Assembly: GCA_964596125.1 (NCBI GenBank)
Contig: CAZQRP010000018.1
Location: 4,303-68,302, forward strand
Direction of reading: 5' to 3'
Source: CAZQRP01 sp964596125
GTDB taxonomy: Bacteria; Chloroflexota; Dehalococcoidia; GIF9; UBA5629
Length of the DNA stretch: 64,000 nt
The notes under the pieces are model-generated. The model did no database searches. It was not told where the DNA came from and saw nothing but the letters and a program-made list of their open reading frames with translations. Of this stretch, positions 1 to 9,037 are shown one piece after another (the first letter of the stretch is position 1; each line of letters begins with the position of its first letter). The translations under genes were made by a program, and so were the position numbers.

Positions 1-810
1 GTAAACTCTAATGCTGCGATGCGGCTCCAGCACACAGGGGGACAGAGGAACGCAGTCTTCAATACAGGTTTCGTTATCTACTGTGCAGGAGCATGGGAAG
101 TAGGTCGGAAACCTGAATGAAGGAAATCCTTTGGATATATTTTTCAGTAACCAGCCGGTAATGCGTTGCGAAGTATCACTCTGGTTTTTAATCTCTACAT
201 ACTCGTCAGCTTCAATAATTTGGTGATCTTCTTTAACGCTATCTGATAAACCTCTGCCCTTGAAGTGAATGTGAGTTATTTGGATAGGTGAGAGAACTGC
301 TTTGGTGACATAGTCTTCTATTGTGATAGTCCATTTCTTCAGATTTTCAGCAATAACTTTGATATAATAATCGCCCTCGCCCATTAAAATACAGGTGTTA
401 TCTCCAATACTGGCACCATCATATGAAATCCTTTTAGTATACATGCCTTTGCTGCTTTCCCGATAAATAATGAGGTCAAGCACAGCGTATTCTGGATAGA
501 GGGTATCTGCCATCCAATCAATACACCATTTTGTTCCGGATATATGGAATACCGGGGTAGTTGTATTACCCTGGCCTGTAAATGTTTTTATCTTATTCCA
601 TTCCTGACTGTCCGCCCTTTCGCCGGTTCGAGGTAGTTCTTCTGACGCAGGTTTTTCAGTAGGGGGAGGTGGCTTTACCTGGAGTGGAGTTGGTATTGGC
701 GGATCTGGCATATCTTGACCACAGGCGAGAGTGATACTTGACAGAAGGGCCAATACTCCGATAACCAGAATCGGGTACTGTTTACTTTTCTTGACTATAA
801 TGTTCCACAT
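1..810 (-). CDS. Lipoprotein with lamin-tail-like domain (3' end outside window)
   Basis: Reading from an ATG at 810 on the minus strand, the frame stays open for 270 codons to the window edge, so the C-terminus is missing. Residues 1-30 form a lipoprotein signal: basic start (WNIIVKKSK), hydrophobic stretch, lipobox SITLAC with Cys 30. A Pro/Glu-rich linker follows (about 35-65). The region near 210-245 reads DEYVEIKNQSD, then ITGWLLKN, then a Phe-Pro ending, which matches the lamin-tail domain pattern (VEI.N..D..v.L.GW.L.d....f.FP) of bacterial surface proteins. The middle 70-200 is unassigned. It probably sits on the outer face of the cytoplasmic membrane. No partner is visible. Confidence 0.75.
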   Translation of the reverse strand, partial: MWNIIVKKSKQYPILVIGVLALLSSITLACGQDMPDPPIPTPLQVKPPPPTEKPASEELPRTGERADSQEWNKIKTFTGQGNTTTPVFHISGTKWCIDWMADTLYPEYAVLDLIIYRESSKGMYTKRISYDGASIGDNTCILMGEGDYYIKVIAENLKKWTITIEDYVTKAVLSPIQITHIHFKGRGLSDSVKEDHQIIEADEYVEIKNQSDTSQRITGWLLKNISKGFPSFRFPTYFPCSCTVDNETCIEDCVPLSPCVLEPHRSIRVY

Positions 811-1077
811 TCTCGATTTTTTCTTCAAAATTATTAAAATCATTGACGACTTTAATAACGTAACCTGGCGCTTATAGTGATTATATATTAATTTAACATG
901 GAAGTGACCTGTTTTATTTAATACTTTAGTACTAAAAAAAGAATCTTTTCAGACTTTTAAGAGAAGATAGTAACTGCAATCATGGTTATTAATTAGATAA
1001 AAGATGGAATGGCCTGCTCTGGGTGTCGGGGGATATCGACGGGATCTGTGTTGTTGTACCAGGGTGAATTCTTTATA

Positions 1078-1983
1078 CTATTGGGTCACCTGTTGCGGAG
1101 AAATGCCGGCTGCCTGCAGGATATCTGGTACTACCTCTTCCTTACCTATCGCCATAATGTGGACTCCATCACATAGTGATTCCTTTTTCAGTGTGGCGAC
1201 CATTCTGCCGGCAATTTCTATGCCTTTGTTGAGAGCTTCACCCTTGGGCGCACTTGCCAGTTCGTCAATTAAATTTTGAGGTACAAAGATACCGGGAACA
1301 TTTTCTGTCATGTATTTTGCCATTCTGGCAGATACCAGGAGCACGATTCCAGCCAGTATCTTGACTGGAAACCGGCGAGCATGCTGCATAAACCTGGCGA
1401 AGTTATCAAGGTCATAAATGGCCTGAGTCTGAAAGAATTCGGCTCCGGCTTCTACTTTCTTTTCAAACTTAATCAACTGTGGCTCTATTGGGTTCGCTTC
1501 AGGGGTGACTATAGCGCCGGCACAGAACTCAACAGCCCCATCAAGATCGTTTCCTCCCAGGTCTTTACCTGCCTCCATGAGCCGGACTGTCTCCAGTAAC
1601 TGAAGGGAATCAAGATCAAAGACGCCTTTTGCTTCTTTGTGGTCGCCAACGGTGACTGCATCGCCCGTCAGGCAGAGGATATTTCGTATGTCTCTGGTAT
1701 AGGCAAACAGAAGCTCAGCTTGAAGCGAAAGACGGTTGCGGTCGCGGCAGGTCATCTGTAAGATAGGTTCGCCACCCCTCTCTTTGATTGCCAGACATCC
1801 ACCGATTGAAGGAAAGCGCATTACCGAGCTCTGGTGGTCAGTGACGTTCATAGCATCTACCTTGTCTTTAATGAGTTCAATATGGTGCCACATTTTTTCA
1901 ATGTTTGTCCCTTTCGGTGGACCAATTTCGCTTGTGATGACAAATTTGCCAGAGTTAAGGGCTTCTTTAAAACGTGTTACCAT
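1078..1983 (-). CDS. metF: Methylene-tetrahydrofolate reductase, cluster A copy
   Basis: 301 aa, the normal length for the short Wood-Ljungdahl type MetF. It should reduce 5,10-methylene-THF to 5-methyl-THF on FAD. Visible family features are the N-terminal SEIGPPKG segment carrying the catalytic-type Glu, AMNVTDH, the MTCRDRNR strand, ILCLTGD, and FFQTQAIYD. An AAGGAGA ribosome site precedes the ATG at 1983. It is last in a five-gene minus-strand run and lies 16 bp after metV. Compared with its paralog at 14246 it has drifted in one normally conserved segment: VLLVSARMAKYM here against VIPIRSAGMARYM there. The two copies may therefore differ in cofactor handling. The reductase assignment is firm; which electron donor it uses is inferred from neighbours. 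Confidence 0.92.
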   Translation of the reverse strand: MVTRFKEALNSGKFVITSEIGPPKGTNIEKMWHHIELIKDKVDAMNVTDHQSSVMRFPSIGGCLAIKERGGEPILQMTCRDRNRLSLQAELLFAYTRDIRNILCLTGDAVTVGDHKEAKGVFDLDSLQLLETVRLMEAGKDLGGNDLDGAVEFCAGAIVTPEANPIEPQLIKFEKKVEAGAEFFQTQAIYDLDNFARFMQHARRFPVKILAGIVLLVSARMAKYMTENVPGIFVPQNLIDELASAPKGEALNKGIEIAGRMVATLKKESLCDGVHIMAIGKEEVVPDILQAAGISPQQVTQ

Positions 1984-1999
1984 AGTATTTTCTCCTTAC

Positions 2000-2644
2000 T
2001 CAAGCGATTTTAATTTTCCTTGGTTTCGGTGCTGCCTGATAGTTTTTTGGGGGGAGATGTTTTCGCATTAAATTGAGCCTACCCTGGCTTTCCAGACGTT
2101 GATATATGAGAGTCCATGCACAGTCCTTTTCTTTGTCGACCTCGCACTTTCCATCATTTGTGCCACCGCAGGGGCCATTTAATAAGCTCTTATGGCATGC
2201 TGTGATCGGACATATTCCTGCCGTTTCTCCAAGGACGCATTGGCCGCATTGTGCACAGGTTTCGAGAAAGACACCGGGCTCATCCTCCATACCTATAAAC
2301 AGGGTATCCTGCGCCGGGAAAATTGGCTTGTTGATATATGAGTTTGCCTTGAATACTCCCAGCGCACAGGACATAACTAAAATACAATTTGCATTCTTGA
2401 TGGCGTCATTGTTTTTAGTGAAAGAAAGCTCTGTCATATCATCGCAGGCTGTAGGAATAACCGTCCAGCCTGTTACCAGTTTACCTGAGTCTTGCAACCG
2501 CTGTTTCATTTCCAGTACCTCTTCTCGCCCGCCTGTTTTAGTCATAGTGGTACAGGTGCCACAGCCGATTATGTAGACTCTGTCAAGGCCTTCCAGTTGC
2601 TGCTGAATCTCATCAAAAGGCTTCTGTCTGGTAATAGATTTCAT
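2000..2644 (-). CDS. metV: MetV-type zinc/FeS partner of MTHF reductase, cluster A copy
   Basis: 214 aa from the ATG at 2644. This start is preferred over an in-frame upstream ATG because AAGGAGGG lies 7 nt before it. The protein is the cysteine-rich MetV family (MTHFR C-terminal-like), known in acetogens to form a core heterodimer with MetF and pass electrons to its flavin. Cys motifs are GCGTCTTM near residue 30 and a C-terminal cluster (CAQCGQC, GICPITAC, GPCGG, GKCEV, DCAW) able to hold Zn or an FeS centre. It sits between the NuoF-GltD fusion and metF on the same strand. A full paralog lies at 13528. Confidence 0.88.
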   Translation of the reverse strand: MKSITRQKPFDEIQQQLEGLDRVYIIGCGTCTTMTKTGGREEVLEMKQRLQDSGKLVTGWTVIPTACDDMTELSFTKNNDAIKNANCILVMSCALGVFKANSYINKPIFPAQDTLFIGMEDEPGVFLETCAQCGQCVLGETAGICPITACHKSLLNGPCGGTNDGKCEVDKEKDCAWTLIYQRLESQGRLNLMRKHLPPKNYQAAPKPRKIKIA

Positions 2645-2704
2645 TCTGAAACCCTCCTTAACTAACTGATGCAATCCTTTCCAAAAGGCTATCCTCTGCT
2701 TTGT

Positions 2705-5700
2705 TTAGCTCTCAAGGTCACATCTCAGACATCGCTTGGACTCAATTATGGCTTTCTCTTCCGAAAAGCCAAGCTCTATCTCCTGGAAGTTTTGTTTTCT
2801 CTCTTCAGTGGGAAGCGTTGGTACTTCCAAACGAGGTTGTGCTTCCCACGTTTCTTCCTCTTCCTCTCTGGCAGCTTCTAAAATAACCTCGGTTTTCAGG
2901 TCATATATTTCAACTCTTGAGGTATCGCCTTTAATGTATTTATCTATGGCGAGGGCTCCTCTCTTTCCAGCAGCAATGGCGTGTATTACCATACCGGGTC
3001 CGGTGACAAAGTCTCCACCAGCGAATACGCCGGAGACATTGGTAGCTAGAGTGTTGCTATCGACAGCCAGTGTCTCCCATCTCGTACGCTCCAGGGCGCT
3101 GTCGGGTGGTAAGAACGAAAGGTCGGGAGCCTGACCTACCGCAGCGATTACCGTATTCGCTTCTGCGAAGAAGTCAGAGTCTAGAATCGGTAGTGGCCGG
3201 CGACGACCACTGGAATCCATTTCGCCTAGCTGCATACGGATACACTGCAGGCCGTTAACCTTCCAGTTGTCGCTTGCTATACGAGTGGGACTGACCAGGA
3301 AGTTGATTTTTATACCTTCAGCCAGTGCCTCATCATATTCGATCTCGGTTACCGGCATCTCATCTCGCGAGCGCCGATAAAATATGTCTACTTCATCAGC
3401 GCCAATGCGGAGAGCGGTACGCGCAGCATCAAGGGCTACGTTGCCACCGCCGATGACAGCTACCTTGTGCCCTACTTCGATCTGTTTGCCTACTTTAACA
3501 TCCCTCAGGAATCTCAGACCATAGTGAAAACCTTCAACATCTTCCAGTTCACCGGGTATTCCTATACGCTGGCTTCTCTGTGCGCCGGCAGCAATAAAGA
3601 CAGCGGCAAATCCATCTTTCTTGAGATCGTCAACAGTAAAATTAACATTTATGGGTGTGTTATATCTTATATCGACACCACGTCTGGAAATGTAATCGAT
3701 GTCCTGCTGGATAGCTTTCCTGGGTAATCGGAACTCAGGTATAGCTACTGACAACATGCCACCGCCTACGGGAAGGGCTTCAAAAACGGTAACACCGTAT
3801 CCCATCTGAGCCAGGAAATAGGCACAGCTCAATCCGGTAGGCCCGGCTCCTACCACTGCCACGTTCTGTTGCCTGGTCCGTGGGAATGGCTCGGGGACAG
3901 GTAGTGTCGTTGCATGGTCTTGATACCAGTCGGCGGCAAAACGTTTAAGCGACCTGATGGCTACCGGTTCGTCAAGCTCCCCACGGCGACACTTGTATTC
4001 ACATGGGTGGTGGCAGATACGGCCACATATGGCTGCAAATGGATTTCGGTCCCGGATGGTTTCAATAGACTGATAATATTCACCGGCAGCGATATGAGCG
4101 ACATATTTCGGAATATTGATCCCTGCCGGACAGGTATGCTGGCAGGGTGAAATCATGAGAGCATCGCAGACAGCGGCGGGACACTTTTTCTCCTTGATAT
4201 GGGCCTCGTATTCATCCTGGAAATAGTTGATGGTTGTCAGAATAGGATTAGGACAAGTCTGTCCTAAACCGCATAGTGAGCATTCCTTAACTGCCCTGGC
4301 AATGTTTAGCAGAGTATCGATATCGCTGTCCTGCCCCTTCCCCTGGGTAGTCCTTGTTAATATCTCCAGCATTTGCTTTGTTCCCAGGCGGCAGGGGACG
4401 CATTTGCCGCAGGACTCGGTCTGCGTGAAGCTCAAGAAATATCTGGCTACCTCAACCATGCACGTGTTCTCATCCAAAACTACCATGCCGCCAGAACCCA
4501 TGATGGAGCCTAACTGCGCCAGCGAATCGTAATCTACAGGAGTGTCGATAAACCGGGCCGGGATACATCCACCTGAGGGCCCACCTGTTTGCACTGCTTT
4601 GAATCGCTTGCCGCGGGGGATACCTCCACCGATATCAAAGATGATATTCGACAGGGGGGTACCCATTGGCACCTCTACCAGGCCACTGTTGGCAATCTTA
4701 CCGGTGAGAGCGAATACGGCAGTACCTTTGCTTTTTTCAGTCCCTATACTGGCAAACCAATCAGCGCCTTGAGTGATAATAACAGGGACGGTTGCCAGAG
4801 ATTTTACGTTGTTGATATTACTGGGCTTTCCGTCAAGGCCTGACTGTGCCGGGAATGGGGGACGTGGGCGGGGCATACCCCGTTTACCTTCAATGGAAGC
4901 AATCAAAGCTGTCTCCTCACCGCAGACAAATGCCCCGGCACCTTCTTTCACGATAATGGTAAAAGGGAAGCCTGAACCGAGGATGTTGTCTCCCAGGAAG
5001 CCTCTCGCTATGGCTTGTTCCAGGGCAACATAGAGTCTCTTTACTGCCAGGGGATATTCCTCACGGACATACACATAACCCTCGTTTGCTCCCATAGCAT
5101 AACCGGCAATAGTCAGCCCCTCGATAACAGCATGAGGGTCAGCTTCCAAGATAGAACGGTCCATGAAAGCTCCGGGATCACCTTCATCGGCATTGCAGAT
5201 GACGTATTTAGTATCGCCGGGTGCGTTTCTGCAAAATTCCCACTTGCGCCCGGTAGGGAAACCGGCACCACCACGACCACGAAGACCAGACTTCTTAATT
5301 TCCTCAATAACCTCCTCAGGTGTCATCTCTAGGAGGGCTTTCCGTAGAGCTCGATAACCATCTCTTGCGATGTAGTGGTCTATCTTTTCAGGATTGATGT
5401 GCCCGCAATTACGCAGGATTACCCTCTGCTGTTGCTTGTAGAAGTTTATCTCTGCATATTTTGGAATGCTTTGGCCGGTAATCGGGTCGCGATAGAAAAG
5501 ACGTTCTACCGGTTTGCCAACTCTTAGGTGAGAGTTGATAATATCGGATGCGTCTGCTGAGTCGACGTGAGTGTAGAAAATGCCGTCAGGCTCTATGACT
5601 ACATTGGGCCCTTGCTCGCAGAAACCGTGGCAACCGGTGAAGTCCAGGTCTATATTTTTTAAGCCAGAACGGGCTATCTCTTCTTTGAGCGCTTTATATA

Positions 5701-5767
5701 CGGCATCGGACCCGCTGGACACACACCCTGTACCTTGACAAACAAAAACAGTCTTGTGGCCTAGCAT
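2705..5767 (-). CDS. NuoF-like flavoprotein fused to GltD-like NADPH oxidoreductase
   Basis: About 1020 aa. The ATG at 5767 is preferred over a GTG four codons earlier because it follows the nuoE stop directly (TAG-C-ATG), with GAGGAG upstream. Domains in order: thioredoxin-like [2Fe-2S] domain (1-95; Cys near 14, 19, 50, 54); NuoF FMN/NADH core (about 120-440; GRGGAGFPTG near 168); [4Fe-4S] site SCGKCVPCR near 456-463 with Cys near 503; then a glutamate-synthase small-subunit module with FeS cysteines (CQHTCPAG near 547, CGRICHHPCEYKC near 585-597), FAD Rossmann VVGAGPTG near 642 and NADP Rossmann VIGGGNVALDA near 775. It ends CLRCDLES. One chain thus holds NADH- and NADPH-type sites, like bifurcating HydB/Nfn-type enzymes. 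Function inferred: electron input to MetVF. Confidence 0.87.
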   Translation of the reverse strand: MLGHKTVFVCQGTGCVSSGSDAVYKALKEEIARSGLKNIDLDFTGCHGFCEQGPNVVIEPDGIFYTHVDSADASDIINSHLRVGKPVERLFYRDPITGQSIPKYAEINFYKQQQRVILRNCGHINPEKIDHYIARDGYRALRKALLEMTPEEVIEEIKKSGLRGRGGAGFPTGRKWEFCRNAPGDTKYVICNADEGDPGAFMDRSILEADPHAVIEGLTIAGYAMGANEGYVYVREEYPLAVKRLYVALEQAIARGFLGDNILGSGFPFTIIVKEGAGAFVCGEETALIASIEGKRGMPRPRPPFPAQSGLDGKPSNINNVKSLATVPVIITQGADWFASIGTEKSKGTAVFALTGKIANSGLVEVPMGTPLSNIIFDIGGGIPRGKRFKAVQTGGPSGGCIPARFIDTPVDYDSLAQLGSIMGSGGMVVLDENTCMVEVARYFLSFTQTESCGKCVPCRLGTKQMLEILTRTTQGKGQDSDIDTLLNIARAVKECSLCGLGQTCPNPILTTINYFQDEYEAHIKEKKCPAAVCDALMISPCQHTCPAGINIPKYVAHIAAGEYYQSIETIRDRNPFAAICGRICHHPCEYKCRRGELDEPVAIRSLKRFAADWYQDHATTLPVPEPFPRTRQQNVAVVGAGPTGLSCAYFLAQMGYGVTVFEALPVGGGMLSVAIPEFRLPRKAIQQDIDYISRRGVDIRYNTPINVNFTVDDLKKDGFAAVFIAAGAQRSQRIGIPGELEDVEGFHYGLRFLRDVKVGKQIEVGHKVAVIGGGNVALDAARTALRIGADEVDIFYRRSRDEMPVTEIEYDEALAEGIKINFLVSPTRIASDNWKVNGLQCIRMQLGEMDSSGRRRPLPILDSDFFAEANTVIAAVGQAPDLSFLPPDSALERTRWETLAVDSNTLATNVSGVFAGGDFVTGPGMVIHAIAAGKRGALAIDKYIKGDTSRVEIYDLKTEVILEAAREEEEETWEAQPRLEVPTLPTEERKQNFQEIELGFSEEKAIIESKRCLRCDLES

Positions 5768-5768
5768 G

Positions 5769-6257
5769 CTACTCCTCACCCTTTCTGCTGCCGAACAGGT
5801 AAGTCACCTTCTTGGGATTGAGGTGCCCGTAGGTTGTGGCACCGATCACCATGTTAGGTGCCAGGGCGCAGACCCCTATGCAGGCAACCGTCTCCAGAGT
5901 ATATTCATAATCGGGACTGGTCTCGCCTTCCTCGATGCCCAGATGCTGCTTCACCAATTTCAATATTGTCTTTCCGCCCCGTACATGGCAGGCCGTTCCC
6001 CGACATATCCTGACAACTTTTTTCCCACGTGGCTCCGTATGGAATTGCTCGTAGAAGGTTATCACTCCCTGCACCTGGGCGGGGAATAGACCGAGTTCTT
6101 TAGCTATAGGCGTTGTAGCTTCGGGTGGGATGTATCCGATCTCCTCCTGAACTCTCTGAAGTAATGGGATCAATGCCCATCTCTGGCCCTGAAAACCGGC
6201 TATGATCTTGTTTATCCTGGCGAGATTGGCTTTCGTTGACTTTCTTGGTTTAGCCAT
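5769..6257 (-). CDS. NuoE-like [2Fe-2S] thioredoxin-fold subunit, cluster A
   Basis: 162 aa, standard NuoE/HoxE/HydC length. A helical N-terminus carries QRWALIPLLQ and IPPEATTPIAKELG. The [2Fe-2S] ligands are visible in RICRGTACHVRGG and in CIGVCALAP. The partner of NuoF, it carries electrons between the flavoprotein and the FeS subunit in the cytoplasm. Its ATG overlaps the stop of the FdhA-like gene by 8 nt, and its own stop touches the NuoF start, so the three genes are translationally coupled. Confidence 0.9.
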   Translation of the reverse strand: MAKPRKSTKANLARINKIIAGFQGQRWALIPLLQRVQEEIGYIPPEATTPIAKELGLFPAQVQGVITFYEQFHTEPRGKKVVRICRGTACHVRGGKTILKLVKQHLGIEEGETSPDYEYTLETVACIGVCALAPNMVIGATTYGHLNPKKVTYLFGSRKGEE

Positions 6258-8952
6258 GGTCTACAATCCTTTCCAGCTTTACCGGACATGTTTTTAGAGC
6301 TGGGGTCTTGCTCTGAAGGTCTAAAATAGTGTCGAATAACATATTGACGGAGCTTTCCGGGAATGACATGGGCATGAAAATCATTCCGGGATTGAGCGTG
6401 TTCATTATTTCGGCTGTGGCAGTCACCTCGCCTGTAGCCGATATTACTTTGACCTTTTCACCCTGGACAATCCCAAGCTTTTTAGCATCGGCCTCATTGA
6501 TTTCTACAAACGCTTCTGAAGAATATTTCCTCAACCTTGAAGACCTGGAACTCCGGCAGCCGGTGCCAAATTGAAACAGCGTACTCCCGGTTAATAAGTT
6601 AAATGCATATCCATCCCCCCAATTCTCCGGCTGTGGAATGTATTCGACCGGGCAGAAGCGACCGAAACCGCTGGGAAATTGCCCCTTGTGGAGACGTCTG
6701 TTTACAGGCCAACTACTGCCAAATTCATACAAATACTGGCTCTTTATATCAGTATCACCATAACTTACCTCGTGGTATAACGGCACCTGCTCTACAACCT
6801 CGGCTAGAACCTCTTGGGGGGAAGAATATGGCATCGTATGGCCCAACTTAGTTGCCAGTTTAAGTATAATCTCCCAATCAGGTAAACAATTCTCGAACGG
6901 TTCCAGGGCTTTCCTCACTGTTCGCATCCTGCCCTCAAAATTGGTAAACGTACCATCCTTTTCAGCAAAGCTGGAAGCTGGTAAAACTACGGTTGCTAAC
7001 TTTGCTGTTTCGGTAAGGAACATATCCTGCACGACCAGGAAGTCAAGAGATGCCAGGGCTTCCTCCACCAGGTTCCGTTGTGGAAAACTCAGTACCGGAT
7101 TTTCTCCGATAATATACATTCCCTTGATCTTCCCCTCTTTAGCCCGGTCGACCATTTCCAGGGCTGTTAGTCCTTTATTGACAGGTAATCGGCAGCCCCA
7201 TCGTTCCTCAAATGCTTTTATGGCCTGTGCATCTTGTAAGTCCTGATATCCAGGGAGAAAATCGGGCAAGGCGCCCATGTCACATGCACCTTGCCCGTTG
7301 TTTTCTCTTTGCAGTGCGTAGATGCCGCCGCCACCACCTCCGATATTTTCAGTTAACATCGCTAAGTTTGCCAGCGCTGTTACTCCGCTTGTCCCATTAA
7401 TATGCTGTGTAATTCCGCTTCCATAGACGATTGCAGAGCGGCTGGCACTGGCGAAAAGCTTAGCTGCAAGGCGTATCTCCTGAGCTGCGATACCGGTACT
7501 CTTCTTTATGTACCCGGGAGTGTATTTCTGTAAATAATCGGTAAATGATTCAAAGTCACCCATTTTTCTAGCGATATATACGCTGTCAAACCAGTCTTCG
7601 TCGATAATCACTTTGGAGATAGCATTTATCAGAAGCAGATCAGTCCCAGCTTTTGGTTTCAACCAGAGATGCGCCCAGGACGCCAGCTTTGTCTGCCGCG
7701 GGTCTATTAACAATAATCTGGCCCCTTTATACTTGACTGCACGCTTTACAGCGTATTCGACCAGCGGTGCAGAGGAGGAGGGATCTGCCCCAATGACCAA
7801 TATCACCTCTGCCTGTTCGAGGTCATCAAGTGAGTTGGTAGTGCCGGGGAAGCCGGTGGTCTTTCCAAGACCTGCATAGCTTGCGGAGCTATATAACCTG
7901 CTTCCATTATCAATGTTATTTGTACCCAGAACACATCTCGCAAACCTTTGCAGTAAGTAGTTTTCTTCGTTTGTACACTTGGATGAACCGAAAACAGCCA
8001 GACTGTCCGGCCCGTAAGACTCTTTTATTTGCTTGAATCGGTCAGCTACCAGGTCAATGACTTCTTCCCAGGATGCCGGCATAAAGTCGCCATTCACTTT
8101 TACCAGAGGAGTAGCCAGCCTATCTGGGCTGTGCACGAAGTCGCAGCCGTAACTTCCCTTCACGCAAAGGGTGCCTTTCGTCAGAGAGCTATCTTTATTG
8201 GGTCTAACGCGAAGTAACCTGTTGTTTTTAACTTCGAGGCAAATGTCACAGCCACATCCGCAATACGGGCAAACTGTTTGGACGATCGTGTTAGTTGCCC
8301 CTCTATATATTTCTCCATTTTCCATCAATGCACCTGTTGGGCATTGTTCTACACAGGTCCCACAGAAAGTACACTCGGAGTTTTCCAGTGGTAAGTCATC
8401 AACTGTTGCCGGTTTGGAGATGAACCCCCGATGAATATAGTCTATGGCACCTACAACTACCAGTTCCTGGTCTGCCCTGATGCATCTCGCACATAGAATA
8501 CATTTACTGAGGTCCCTGACAATGAATGGATTGATTTCCTCAGTAGTAGCAAGTTGGGGAATTCTCTGAAGTCCAATCCACCCGATGCCCATATCGGAGG
8601 CAATCTTTCGTAATTGGCAGCGATTACCCTTGTCACATACGATGCATGTATCGGGATGACTGGCCAACATTAACTTGAGTATAGTCTCTCGACGTTCCAG
8701 TACTCGCGGAGAATACGTATTAATTATCATCCCTGGAGCTATTGGAGTAACACAGGACGACATTAGAGCACCTGAGTGCTCATCTTCCACTATGCAGATG
8801 CGACAGGCACCAATTGGCTCCAGATGAGAATCATGGCAAAGGGTCGGAATATCTACGCCTGACTCACGCGCCAGATCTAAAATGGTCATGCCAGGCTGAC
8901 CACTTACTTCGCGTCCATTGAGCGTGATAGTAATGGTGTCTACAGTCAGCAT
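6250..8952 (-). CDS. FdhA/NuoG-like molybdopterin subunit lacking the catalytic Cys/Sec
   Basis: 900 aa. Domains: N-terminal [2Fe-2S] ferredoxin (CHDSHLEPIGACRIC, residues 39-53); NuoG His-Cys motif (SHPDTCIVCDKGNRC, 98-112); two ferredoxin-type motifs, CILCARC at 151-157 and CTFCGTCVEQC at 194-204; a molybdopterin Fe4S domain (CPYCGCGC from 228, then TLCVKGSYG); molybdopterin oxidoreductase body; C-terminal MPT-binding domain (TGSTLFQFGTG). Two key residues are lost. The fourth Cys of the first ferredoxin motif is Asp161. The active-site motif (ARVUH or ARLCH in formate dehydrogenases) reads SRLYSS, with Tyr354 encoded by TAT. Formate oxidation is therefore doubtful, and a wiring or structural role is likelier. 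The ribosome site is weak. First gene of cluster A. Confidence 0.88.
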   Translation of the reverse strand: MLTVDTITITLNGREVSGQPGMTILDLARESGVDIPTLCHDSHLEPIGACRICIVEDEHSGALMSSCVTPIAPGMIINTYSPRVLERRETILKLMLASHPDTCIVCDKGNRCQLRKIASDMGIGWIGLQRIPQLATTEEINPFIVRDLSKCILCARCIRADQELVVVGAIDYIHRGFISKPATVDDLPLENSECTFCGTCVEQCPTGALMENGEIYRGATNTIVQTVCPYCGCGCDICLEVKNNRLLRVRPNKDSSLTKGTLCVKGSYGCDFVHSPDRLATPLVKVNGDFMPASWEEVIDLVADRFKQIKESYGPDSLAVFGSSKCTNEENYLLQRFARCVLGTNNIDNGSRLYSSASYAGLGKTTGFPGTTNSLDDLEQAEVILVIGADPSSSAPLVEYAVKRAVKYKGARLLLIDPRQTKLASWAHLWLKPKAGTDLLLINAISKVIIDEDWFDSVYIARKMGDFESFTDYLQKYTPGYIKKSTGIAAQEIRLAAKLFASASRSAIVYGSGITQHINGTSGVTALANLAMLTENIGGGGGGIYALQRENNGQGACDMGALPDFLPGYQDLQDAQAIKAFEERWGCRLPVNKGLTALEMVDRAKEGKIKGMYIIGENPVLSFPQRNLVEEALASLDFLVVQDMFLTETAKLATVVLPASSFAEKDGTFTNFEGRMRTVRKALEPFENCLPDWEIILKLATKLGHTMPYSSPQEVLAEVVEQVPLYHEVSYGDTDIKSQYLYEFGSSWPVNRRLHKGQFPSGFGRFCPVEYIPQPENWGDGYAFNLLTGSTLFQFGTGCRSSRSSRLRKYSSEAFVEINEADAKKLGIVQGEKVKVISATGEVTATAEIMNTLNPGMIFMPMSFPESSVNMLFDTILDLQSKTPALKTCPVKLERIVDHG

Positions 8953-9037
8953 TTCTTTCGGGCAACTTTCTCAGTATTTGGTCAGCCTTTAAGGAGTGCC
9001 AAATGTAATTAAATGCCAATAATTCAGTTGGTCACTG

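Noticed and set aside
7880..7920. Possible selenocysteine TGA at the FdhA active site
   Set aside because: The codon at the catalytic position is TAT (Tyr), and no in-frame TGA occurs nearby.
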